Shown: piece after piece, positions 13,727-21,047 of the stretch | Position numbering within the stretch: position 1 is the first letter of the stretch | Layout of the letters: each line of letters starts with the position of its first letter | NCBI GenBank assembly: GCA_964389705.1 | Contig: CAYMEO010000048.1 | Location: 1 to 21,047, forward strand | Direction of reading: 5' to 3' | From: PSLL01 sp964389705 | GTDB lineage: Bacteria; Desulfobacterota_D; UBA1144; Nemesobacterales; CSP1-2 | DNA: 21,047 bases | Made by a program: the position numbers and the translations under genes | The notes under the pieces: model-generated | Told to the model about the DNA's origin: nothing | Seen by the model: only the letters and a program-made list of their open reading frames with translations | Databases searched by the model: none

Positions 13727-16528
13727 TTATCTTTCTCCTCGCTCAATTTGATTTTCTTTTAAGCGTGCTCTTGCGGCAGAGAGTCTTGCAATCGGCACTC
13801 TATATGGAGAGCAACTTACGTAGTTCATTCCAATGCTATGACAGAACTCAATTGAATTAGGATCGCCACCGTGTTCCCCGCAGATTCCCACCTTGAGATT
13901 CGGCCTCGTTTTTCTTCCTTTCTCTATGGCGATCTTCATAAACTCGCCGACGCCTTTTATGTCGAGGGTCGAAAAAGGGTCTTTCTCCAGTATGTATACC
14001 TCTTCTCCATTCAGTGTTACCTTAGTTCCCATATATGTCCTTATAAACTTTCCAGCATCGTCGCGTGAGAAAGCAAATGTAGTCTGTGTAAGATCATTTG
14101 TTCCGAAAGAGAAGAACTCTGCCTCCTTTGCTATTTCGTCCGCCGTTATGGTTGCCCTTGGAACCTCAATCATTGTGCCAACATAGTATTTAATTTCTTT
14201 CCCATATCTATTGATGACTTTTTTGGCCTCCTCGACGATTATATCCTTTTGTGCTTTAATCTCCGTAAGCATTCCAACGAGCGGAACCATAATCTCTGGA
14301 ATCACTTTTACTCCCTCGTCTGCAACCTCACAAGCGGCCTCCATTATAGCCTGCGCCTGCATGCGGCTGATCTCCGGCATAAGGATTCCAAGCCTGCACC
14401 CGCGAAAACCAAGCATTGGATTGAATTCGTGAAGCTCTTCTACACGTGCAAGGAGCCTTCTTTTCTCCTCTATTAGCTGTGGATCTCCTCTGCTGAGTTC
14501 AAGTTCTCTAATTTCTACCATTAGTTCTTCGCGTTTGGGAAGAAATTCGTGAAGCGGTGGATCAAGAAGCCTTATTGTTACTGGGTATCCGTTCATCTCA
14601 CGGAAAAGGCCTTTAAAATCTTCCTTCTGCATAGGAAGGAGCTTGTCAAGAAACTCTTCCCTTTCTTTTGAGGTCTTTGCGAGAATCATCCCCTGCATAA
14701 GCGGAATCCTGTCTTCGGCAAAAAACATGTGCTCTGTACGGCACAGTCCAATTCCCTCGGCTCCGAATTTTACTGCTACCTTTGCGTCCTTCGGGATGTC
14801 TGCATTTGTTCTAATGCCGAGTTTTCTTACTTTATCTGCCCAGCTAAGAATAGTAGAGAAGATCACGTATTTCTCAGATTCTTCGGGCATTAGTCTTCCT
14901 TCAATGACTTGAATGACCTCGGATGGAAAAACAGGAACATCCCCTAAATATACCTTTCCTTCAAACCCGTCTATAGAGATGTAATCTCCTTCTTTTATCT
15001 CGACATCTCCCACACGAAAACTTTTACTCACTTCATCTACAATTATCTCTTCTGCTCCCACTATGCACACCTTTCCCATCTGTCTTCCCACAACAGCTGC
15101 ATGGCTTGTGCGACCTCCTCTTGCAGTGAGTACCCCTTGGGAAGCCGCCATGCCGTGAATATCATCGGGGCTTGTCTCCTTCCTAACTAGAATTACACGA
15201 TCCCCATTATTGCTCATATCAACTGCTGCCTCAGCACTTAGCGCTACGCGTCCTGCGGCTGCCCCTGGAGATGCAGCAAGCCCTTTTGTAATCTGTTTAA
15301 AATTCTTTTTCTCATCGGGGTTGAATATGGGAAATAGAAACTGTTCGAGATGCTCTGGCTCTACACGTAGAAGCGCCTCTTCTTTTGTGATTAGCCTTTC
15401 TCTGACCATATCGTATGCGATTTTACCGGACGCAATGCCCGTTCTTTTTCCCGACCTTGTCTGAAGCAAGTAGAGCTTTCCTTCCTCAATAGTGAACTCA
15501 AAATCTTGCATGTCTCTAAAGTGTTTTTCAAGCGTTTTGGCTATGCGGACTAGTTCTTTATGTACATCCGGCATTTCATGTTCAAGGGTGTGTATCTGTT
15601 TGGGTGTTCTAGTTCCTGCAACGACATCTTCTCCCTGTGCGTTCATAAGGTATTCTGCATAGAGCGTCTTTTCTCCGGTTGCGGGGTCCCTAGTGAATCC
15701 CACTCCGGTACCCGAATTTCCGCCCATATTTCCAAAAACCATGGCCTGTACATTTACCGCAGTACCTAAATCATCCGGGATTCCATATTGCTTTCTGTAG
15801 AAGATGGCTCTTGGATTGTTCCAAGAGAGAAAAACTGCATTTATAGCCATATAGAGCTGAGTTATAGGGTCCTGAGGAAAATCATATTTTGTTTTCTCTT
15901 TGACGAGTTCTTTATATTTGATGATGAGTTCTTTGAGTGCCGCGACTCCTAGGTCAACATCTCGCTTAATTCCGTGACTATGCTTTATGTTTTCTAGGAT
16001 TTTCTCGAATTCTCCTTTATCAACCCTTAGAACTACATCGCTAAACATCTGGATAAATCTTCTATATGCATCTAATGCAAATCTTGGATTTCGAGTTTTT
16101 TCTCCAAGTCCCTCAGTAATCTTATCATTAAGCCCCAAATTTAGAATTGTGTCCATCATACCTGGCATGGAGAACTTAGCTCCCGAGCGCACAGAGACTA
16201 AAAGCGGATTAGCTGGATCGCCAAATTTTTTGCCGGTTATTTTCTCAAGATTTCTGAGGCTTTCGTCAATTGACTTAATGATTTTACTTGGAATCTGTTT
16301 TTTATTTTCATAGAACATACGGCAGACCTCTGTTGAGATTGTAAAGCCAGGAGGCACGGGAATTCCAATTCTTGTCATCTCAGCAAGTCCTGCTCCTTTT
16401 CCACCGAGGAGGTCTTTCATCTTTCCATTTCCGTCTGCCTTTCCATTGCCAAAAAAATAGATGTACTTCTTTTTTCCCTGATTTTTAATAGTTGGTTTTA
16501 TAGAGTTTTTCCCTTTAGTTCTTGCCAT
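13727..16528 (-). CDS. ppdK: Pyruvate, phosphate dikinase
   Basis: PPDK interconverts pyruvate, ATP and phosphate with PEP, AMP and pyrophosphate in the cytoplasm. The 933 residues show the N-terminal nucleotide-binding domain (FFGNGKADG at about 26-34, LLGGKGAGLAEM 40-51, VSVRSGAKFSMPGMMDT 111-127). The central phosphohistidine domain follows (GGRTSHAAVVGR, H476). The C-terminal PEP/pyruvate barrel has FGAEGIGLCRTEHMFF (588-603), FGTNDLTQ and the catalytic cysteine C883 in CGEHGGDP. It carries a lysine-rich N-terminal extension of about 20 residues (MARTKGKNSIKPTIKNQGKK) before the usual start of the family; no internal start codon could remove it. The ribosome site GAGGGAG (16538-16545) is clear and touches the glyS stop codon, so it is cotranscribed with glyS, 16 bases after it. 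Confidence 0.97.
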   Translation of the reverse strand: MARTKGKNSIKPTIKNQGKKKYIYFFGNGKADGNGKMKDLLGGKGAGLAEMTRIGIPVPPGFTISTEVCRMFYENKKQIPSKIIKSIDESLRNLEKITGKKFGDPANPLLVSVRSGAKFSMPGMMDTILNLGLNDKITEGLGEKTRNPRFALDAYRRFIQMFSDVVLRVDKGEFEKILENIKHSHGIKRDVDLGVAALKELIIKYKELVKEKTKYDFPQDPITQLYMAINAVFLSWNNPRAIFYRKQYGIPDDLGTAVNVQAMVFGNMGGNSGTGVGFTRDPATGEKTLYAEYLMNAQGEDVVAGTRTPKQIHTLEHEMPDVHKELVRIAKTLEKHFRDMQDFEFTIEEGKLYLLQTRSGKRTGIASGKIAYDMVRERLITKEEALLRVEPEHLEQFLFPIFNPDEKKNFKQITKGLAASPGAAAGRVALSAEAAVDMSNNGDRVILVRKETSPDDIHGMAASQGVLTARGGRTSHAAVVGRQMGKVCIVGAEEIIVDEVSKSFRVGDVEIKEGDYISIDGFEGKVYLGDVPVFPSEVIQVIEGRLMPEESEKYVIFSTILSWADKVRKLGIRTNADIPKDAKVAVKFGAEGIGLCRTEHMFFAEDRIPLMQGMILAKTSKEREEFLDKLLPMQKEDFKGLFREMNGYPVTIRLLDPPLHEFLPKREELMVEIRELELSRGDPQLIEEKRRLLARVEELHEFNPMLGFRGCRLGILMPEISRMQAQAIMEAACEVADEGVKVIPEIMVPLVGMLTEIKAQKDIIVEEAKKVINRYGKEIKYYVGTMIEVPRATITADEIAKEAEFFSFGTNDLTQTTFAFSRDDAGKFIRTYMGTKVTLNGEEVYILEKDPFSTLDIKGVGEFMKIAIEKGRKTRPNLKVGICGEHGGDPNSIEFCHSIGMNYVSCSPYRVPIARLSAARARLKENQIERGER

Positions 16529-16544
16529 ACTGTGGGTTCTCCCT

Positions 16545-18716
16545 CTAAGTGTTTATTTTTGAGAAGTCTGCGATTTTAAAGAACAGGTCTCTTATTTCCC
16601 ATAGTGTTGAGAGCCGGTTTAGACGAATATCCTCATCCTTGTCCATGACAAGCACATCCGTAAAGTATTTATCTACTGGTTCTTTTAAACTCCTCATCTG
16701 AGAAAGTACATCTTGATAATTGATTCTCGATTTCTCTACGTATTGCTTCACTTCCAAATATGATTGATAAAGCTGCTTTTCTGCTTGTGTAAAGAGCTCT
16801 GGATTAACTGTGTTTCGCGGCTGTCCCTTTACAATATTTACTACACGCTTAAACGCAATTACAAGTGAATCAAAATCAGGAGACTCGCGAAACTCCGATA
16901 GAGCTTCTATTTTTCTCTTGGTTTCAACTATGTCATGATCTTCAATGCTCACATCTTTTGTAGAGGTTTCACGTTCGGCAGAAATCACGGCATCAACAAC
17001 GTCTTGAGGAAATCCATCAGAAATCATGAGGTTTCTAAATCTTTCAACCATAAAATCCATTACTTCCATTAGGGGATGGGAAGCAAGAGGTTCTTTTAGA
17101 AGAGTAAGAAACTCTGGTTTTACCTTGTGGAGCTGCCACCAAATCTCATTTAAGCTATAATTGAATATCTCTCTCAAACTCAGATGGAATTGTTTGTTGA
17201 GAATGATGTTTAAAATCCCTATTGCCTGGCGTCTTAGGGCATATGGGTCGGATGTCCCAGTGGGAGTAAGCTCTGAAATAAAGCAAGCCGAAATGGTGTC
17301 AACCTTATCTGCAATACTGAGTATTGCTCCAAGGTTGGTCTGCGGGAGTTTTCCCTCGCGTGATGTGGGCATATACTGCTCTTCTATTGCCTTTGCAACC
17401 TCCTCTTTTTCTCCAGAAATTAAAGCATAATATTTGCCTATAGTTCCTTGAAGCTCCGGAAACTCAAAAACCATTTGTGTTACGAGGTCTGCCTTTGAAA
17501 GTTTTGCTGCTTGCCTAATGTCTTCTAGTGATTGTTGAAATCCTAACCTAACCGCTATGAATTCTACTAGTTTTTCCATTCTCTGTGTTTTATCGTAGTA
17601 AGTGCCAAGGTCGGAGAGAAAGACCATGCTTTTGAGCTTTTGTACCTTTTCCGAGAGAGGCGTTTTTGTATCTTCTTTAAAGAAAAACTGCGCGTCTGTA
17701 AATCTCGCACGAATTACCCTTTCATTCCCATGGATGACTATATTTGGGTCTTCTATGGGGGTTCCGCAAACAAATATGAAATGAGGAAGGAGTTCTTGTG
17801 AAGTCTCATTATAGAAAGCGGAGTGGTGAGCGGATTTCATAGAGTTTGAAAATACCGGAAAGTATTTCTGGTGGTTTTTCATGACGCTTATTAGGACCTC
17901 TTTGGGAAGTTCTAGGAACTCCTTATCGAAGTTGCCCTTGAGCACAACCGGATATTCAATTAAATTTGTTACGGTCTCAAGTAGTTCCTCATCTTCTAGT
18001 GGGATTCCATCAATCTCTCTTCCTAGCCGATCAATGTCCATTTTTATGATTTCCTTCCTCTTTTTTCCATCTACAATCACAAATCTTTTCTCAAGCTCAG
18101 TTACATATTCCTCCCAGTCTTTTACTCGAAACGGCTTAGGTGATATAAAACGATGCCCACGTGTTTTTAAATTGCTTTTTATATCTCCTAATCTGAATGG
18201 AACTGTTTTCCCATCGTAGATGCAGAGGATCCATCTTATCGGTCTTGCAAAAGCTATATCGTCGTCTCCCCATCTCATGGATTTTCTAAATGGTATTGAG
18301 GTGATTATCCTTGGAAGAAGCTCAGTTAAGACACTTGCGGTTTTCTGGCCTTTGATTTTCCTTTTTACTGCAATAAACTCACCCTTTTCGCGACTTACAA
18401 CTACTAAATCTTTTACCTCTACCCCTTGAGCTTTAGCAAATCCAATTGCTGCCCTTGTTGGTGTCCCGCTCTGATCATAGGCAATTCGTTGTGGAGGACC
18501 AATGATCTCATCTATTTTATCGCTCTGTCTGTTGGAAAGACCTATGACCCTCAGCGTAAGTCTTCTTGGGGTTCCAAATGTATTTATGTCCTTGTATGAA
18601 AGGAGGTTATCCTTAAATTCCTGCTCTGCAATGCTGTGTAGGTTCTTTGTAGCTTCCTCTAGAAATCCTGCGGGGATTTCTTCTGTGCCTATTTCAAGTA
18701 TCAGCTCTTTTTCCAT
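16545..18716 (-). CDS. glyS: Glycyl-tRNA synthetase beta subunit
   Basis: This is the large subunit of the alpha2beta2 bacterial glycyl-tRNA synthetase. It binds tRNA-Gly and supports the activity of the alpha subunit. The 723 residues are close to the family norm of about 690. Hallmarks are LILEIGTEEIPAGFL (5-19), the FGTPRRLTLRV block (47-57), RKSMRWGDDDIAFARPIRW, MKNHQKYFPVF, KADLVTQMVFEFPELQG and TPTGTSDPYALRRQAIGIL. Then comes the C-terminal anticodon-binding helical region ending in a KYFTDVLVMDKDEDIRLNRL segment. It starts one base after the glyQ stop codon and lacks a strong ribosome site, which suggests translational coupling to glyQ. The ppdK gene follows in the same transcription unit. 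Confidence 0.97.
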   Translation of the reverse strand: MEKELILEIGTEEIPAGFLEEATKNLHSIAEQEFKDNLLSYKDINTFGTPRRLTLRVIGLSNRQSDKIDEIIGPPQRIAYDQSGTPTRAAIGFAKAQGVEVKDLVVVSREKGEFIAVKRKIKGQKTASVLTELLPRIITSIPFRKSMRWGDDDIAFARPIRWILCIYDGKTVPFRLGDIKSNLKTRGHRFISPKPFRVKDWEEYVTELEKRFVIVDGKKRKEIIKMDIDRLGREIDGIPLEDEELLETVTNLIEYPVVLKGNFDKEFLELPKEVLISVMKNHQKYFPVFSNSMKSAHHSAFYNETSQELLPHFIFVCGTPIEDPNIVIHGNERVIRARFTDAQFFFKEDTKTPLSEKVQKLKSMVFLSDLGTYYDKTQRMEKLVEFIAVRLGFQQSLEDIRQAAKLSKADLVTQMVFEFPELQGTIGKYYALISGEKEEVAKAIEEQYMPTSREGKLPQTNLGAILSIADKVDTISACFISELTPTGTSDPYALRRQAIGILNIILNKQFHLSLREIFNYSLNEIWWQLHKVKPEFLTLLKEPLASHPLMEVMDFMVERFRNLMISDGFPQDVVDAVISAERETSTKDVSIEDHDIVETKRKIEALSEFRESPDFDSLVIAFKRVVNIVKGQPRNTVNPELFTQAEKQLYQSYLEVKQYVEKSRINYQDVLSQMRSLKEPVDKYFTDVLVMDKDEDIRLNRLSTLWEIRDLFFKIADFSKINT

Positions 18717-18717
18717 T

Positions 18718-19662
18718 TTATTTTGTAGTGGCTGAATATCTATTTATTTTATCGCTCTTCCTCCCGGTACCGTGTTGAGAAAACTTCCAAGGATTATTTC
18801 GAAGAAGAGGAAACCCCATTTCCTCTCTTTTCTTTAGATATGTCTCAGCACACCCTTTTGCAAGTGCCCTGACCTTTCCGATAAAGCTTGCGCGCTCGGC
18901 AACACCGATTGCTCCACGCGCATCAAGAAGGTTAAATGTATGAGAACATTTTAAACAATAATCATAGGCGGGAAGAGGGAGTTTCCTATCAATCAGCCTC
19001 TCGCATTCGGTCTTAAATTTCTCAAAGAGTTCTCTTAGCATCTCAGGGTCTGATTCCTCAAAGTTGTATGTAGAAAATTCAAATTCATTCTGATGATGAA
19101 TCTCTCCATATGTTACACCTTTTGTCCATTTAAGATCATACACACTCTCAACTCCCTGAAGATACATCGCAATCCTTTCAGTTCCATAAGTAATTTCAGC
19201 AGAGACCGGTTTCAAGTCAAATCCACCTGCCTGTTGAAAGTAGGTAAATTGAGTGATTTCCATACCGTCGAGCCAAACCTCCCATCCCAATCCCCAGGCT
19301 CCAAGCGTGGGGGACTCCCAATCGTCCTCTACGAACCTTATGTCGTGCCTAAGCGGGTCTATTCCCAATGAGCAGAGACTCTTGAGATAGAGTTCCTGTA
19401 TATTCTCAGGGGACGGTTTTATTATTACCTGAAACTGGTAGTAGTGCTGAAGGCGATTTGGATTCTCCCCATATCTGCCATCTGTAGGCCTTCTTGAAGG
19501 CTCTACATAAGCTGCACGCCAAGGCTCAGGTCCTAAACATCTTAGGAATGTAGCGGGGTGAAAGGTCCCTGCTCCTTTCTCTAGGTCATAGGGTTGAAAT
19601 ATTATGCACCCCTGATTTGCCCAAAATTTCTCTAACTTTAGGATTAATTCCTGAAAGGTCAT
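18718..19662 (-). CDS. glyQ: Glycyl-tRNA synthetase alpha subunit
   Basis: This is the catalytic class II subunit that forms glycyl-adenylate and charges tRNA-Gly together with GlyS. The 314 residues agree with the usual 290-310. The sequence is strongly typical: FWANQGCIIFQPYDLEKGAG (13-32), TFHPATFLRCLGPEPW, AAYVEPSRRPTDGRYGENPN (50-69), LQHYYQFQVI, FVEDDWESPTLGAWGLGWEV and WLDGMEITQFTYFQQAGG. The C-terminal CLKCSHTFNLLDARGAIGV is also present. It is the first gene of the minus-strand glyQ-glyS-ppdK set. No T-box leader or other riboswitch is seen in the 167 bases before it. Confidence 0.98.
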   Translation of the reverse strand: MTFQELILKLEKFWANQGCIIFQPYDLEKGAGTFHPATFLRCLGPEPWRAAYVEPSRRPTDGRYGENPNRLQHYYQFQVIIKPSPENIQELYLKSLCSLGIDPLRHDIRFVEDDWESPTLGAWGLGWEVWLDGMEITQFTYFQQAGGFDLKPVSAEITYGTERIAMYLQGVESVYDLKWTKGVTYGEIHHQNEFEFSTYNFEESDPEMLRELFEKFKTECERLIDRKLPLPAYDYCLKCSHTFNLLDARGAIGVAERASFIGKVRALAKGCAETYLKKREEMGFPLLRNNPWKFSQHGTGRKSDKINRYSATTK

Positions 19663-19679
19663 GGTCTCTCTGTTAAGAG

Positions 19680-19685
19680 ATTATA
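19680..19685 (-). promoter_or_regulatory. Possible -10 element for the glyQ-glyS-ppdK operon
   Basis: Read on the minus strand this is TATAAT, a perfect -10 hexamer, 17 bases before the glyQ start codon. No convincing -35 element lies 16-18 bases upstream (the best there is TTCTTT-like). A small hairpin-capable TCTCT/AGAGA pair sits between it and the gene. The leader would be only about ten bases long. Confidence 0.25.
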
Positions 19686-19829
19686 ATACCATCATTTTTA
19701 ATAAAGAAAATTGCATGTGGGAGCATGATCTTCAGTATGGGCAATGAATGTCATAGACATACATGAAACTCATATCATAAGATAATGTCAATTCGTGTGT
19801 GGGAGATATGATAAAATGCCTTAGAATCG

Positions 19830-21047
19830 TCAACTAAATTGAGGGTAGCAGTATAGACTTAACTCAGATATTTTAGAAAGAGCCCTTTCTACAATGAGCC
19901 TTTTTCTCAGCGATTTTGGAGCATCGTTTTCAAGTGGAGGAAAAAGTCCAAAGTTTATGTTCATTGGCTGAAAATCCTTTACGCTCTGGTCTGTTATATA
20001 TCTTATGAGTGCCCCAATTGCTGTCTCAGGTGGAGGAACTATTGGACTCAATCCTTTTGAAATCCTTGATGCATTTATTCCTGCTATAATTCCCATTGCG
20101 GCGGACTCAACATAGCCCTCGACTCCTACAATCTGTCCGGCAAAGAGAATAAGCTTATTACACTTCAACTGAAGCGTTGGATAGAGGAGCTTTGGTGAGT
20201 TTATGTATGTATTTCTGTGTATGCTTCCGTATCTCATAAACTCTGCGTTCTCAAGACCTGGTATCATCCTAAAGATTCTTTTCTGCTCAGGGTACTTGAG
20301 TTTTGTCTGAAATCCTACCATGTTGTACATGGTGCCGTCTCTGTTTTCCATTCTTAACTGGGCTACGGCAAAAGGCATCTTTCCTGTGCGTGGGTCTGTA
20401 AGCCCTACGGGCTTCATAGGGCCAAATCTCAATGTGTCCTTTCCCCTTTCTGCCATCACCTCTATTGGAAGGCAGCTCTCAAAGTAGAGCGCCCTTTCAA
20501 ATTCCTCCATCCCGACTCTTTGTGCGCTTAGGATTTCAGATATGAATCTGTAATATTCATCTTCACTAAGAGGGCAGTTTATGTAATCTCCTTCGTCTGT
20601 CTCTCCTTTACTGTATCTTGAGGCCCGAAAGACCTTTGAGTAATCAATTGTATCGGCATCTACTATTGGGGATATTGCATCGTAGAAATAAAGGCTGGAT
20701 GCCCCTGTCACTTTTCTGATCTCTTCTGATAGGGACTCGGATGTCAGAGGACCAGTAGCGATTATTACAGGTCCATTTATATTTTTGGGTATTTCTTTGA
20801 CCTCTTCTCTTATGATCTCAATGAAAGGGTTTTCTTCAATCCTTTTAGTCAGATATACGGAAAACCAATCTCGATCAACTGCAAGTGCCTTTCCTGCGGG
20901 GACTCTTGTTTGGTCTGCTGCCTCAATTACAATTGAGCCGAGTCTTCTCATCTCCTCTTTAAGAACCCCACTTGCATTGTCTAAGGAGTCGGATTTAAGA
21001 GAGTTGCTGCATACGAGCTCCCCTAGGTTTTGGGTCTTGTGGGCGGG
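19830..21047 (-). CDS. trmFO: Methylenetetrahydrofolate--tRNA-(uracil-54) methyltransferase TrmFO, 5' end beyond the window
   Basis: TrmFO makes 5-methyluridine at position 54 of the tRNA T-loop, using methylene-tetrahydrofolate and FAD. The frame is open to the right edge and its first visible residues, PAHKTQNLGELVCSNSLK, match the family about 35 residues from the true start; an internal ATG at 20951 is not the start. Of about 440 expected residues 405 are visible; the N-terminal FAD-binding GGG motif is outside. Both functional cysteines are seen: the one in ELVCSNS and the one in YFESCLPIE (visible residue 192). Other hallmarks are TRVPAGKALAVDR, PVIIATGPLTS, RFGPMKPVGL, FMRYGSIHRNTYINSP, FAGQIVGVEGYVESAA and INFGLFPPL. 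It is separated from glyQ by 167 bases and may be transcribed separately. Confidence 0.96.
   Translation of the reverse strand, partial: PAHKTQNLGELVCSNSLKSDSLDNASGVLKEEMRRLGSIVIEAADQTRVPAGKALAVDRDWFSVYLTKRIEENPFIEIIREEVKEIPKNINGPVIIATGPLTSESLSEEIRKVTGASSLYFYDAISPIVDADTIDYSKVFRASRYSKGETDEGDYINCPLSEDEYYRFISEILSAQRVGMEEFERALYFESCLPIEVMAERGKDTLRFGPMKPVGLTDPRTGKMPFAVAQLRMENRDGTMYNMVGFQTKLKYPEQKRIFRMIPGLENAEFMRYGSIHRNTYINSPKLLYPTLQLKCNKLILFAGQIVGVEGYVESAAMGIIAGINASRISKGLSPIVPPPETAIGALIRYITDQSVKDFQPMNINFGLFPPLENDAPKSLRKRLIVERALSKISELSLYCYPQFS

Noticed and set aside
13700..13745. Possible bidirectional terminator between the convergent YmdB and PPDK genes
   Set aside because: The GATAGGAG and CTTTCTCC stretches pair only imperfectly; the T-run lies between them rather than after a stem.
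19663..19829. T-box or glycine riboswitch before glyQ
   Set aside because: No T-box sequence, anti-terminator or glycine aptamer core is visible, and the likely leader is only about ten bases long.

Overview
The window looks like chromosomal DNA of a Gram-negative (diderm) bacterium of moderate G+C (low forties by eye, not computed). It makes c-type cytochromes with a variant System I (Ccm) machinery. It also has the alpha2beta2 glycyl-tRNA synthetase, pyruvate phosphate dikinase and the folate-dependent tRNA methyltransferase TrmFO. Together these suggest a Desulfobacterota/'Deltaproteobacteria'-like or related deep lineage. That placement is inference; there is no rRNA or phylogenetic marker analysis here. 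No tRNA, rRNA, CRISPR array, IS element or phage gene was seen.

Region 1 (about 1-7407, + strand): a DUF2726 protein cut by the left edge, then a packed ccmA-ccmB-ccmC-ccmD-ccmE-ccmF run. A 130-base gap with an inverted repeat follows. Then come a membrane-anchored, CcmI-like zinc-ribbon protein and a membrane-anchored monoheme cytochrome c whose reading frames overlap. CcmE carries a CxxxY heme-attachment motif instead of HxxxY, no CcmH or CcmG is present in the window, and CcmC appears to have lost one of its two heme-ligand histidines. CcmF keeps all four expected histidines. The two downstream proteins share a similar short helical module predicted to lie in the cytoplasm. I consider this the most interesting part of the window.

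Region 2 (about 7424-12812): mixed single genes. These are a YihY/BrkB membrane protein (-), a likely frameshifted small membrane protein (+), a ferritin-like/VIT1 fusion transporter (-), a BadI/MenB-like crotonase (+), a decayed 3' end of an aldo/keto reductase gene (+), and an HtrA-type protease without an export signal (+). Short remnants and lone genes give this part an accessory look.

Region 3 (12813-21047): housekeeping genes. ymdB (+) converges on a minus-strand glyQ-glyS-ppdK operon. It is followed by trmFO (-), whose 5' end lies beyond the right edge.
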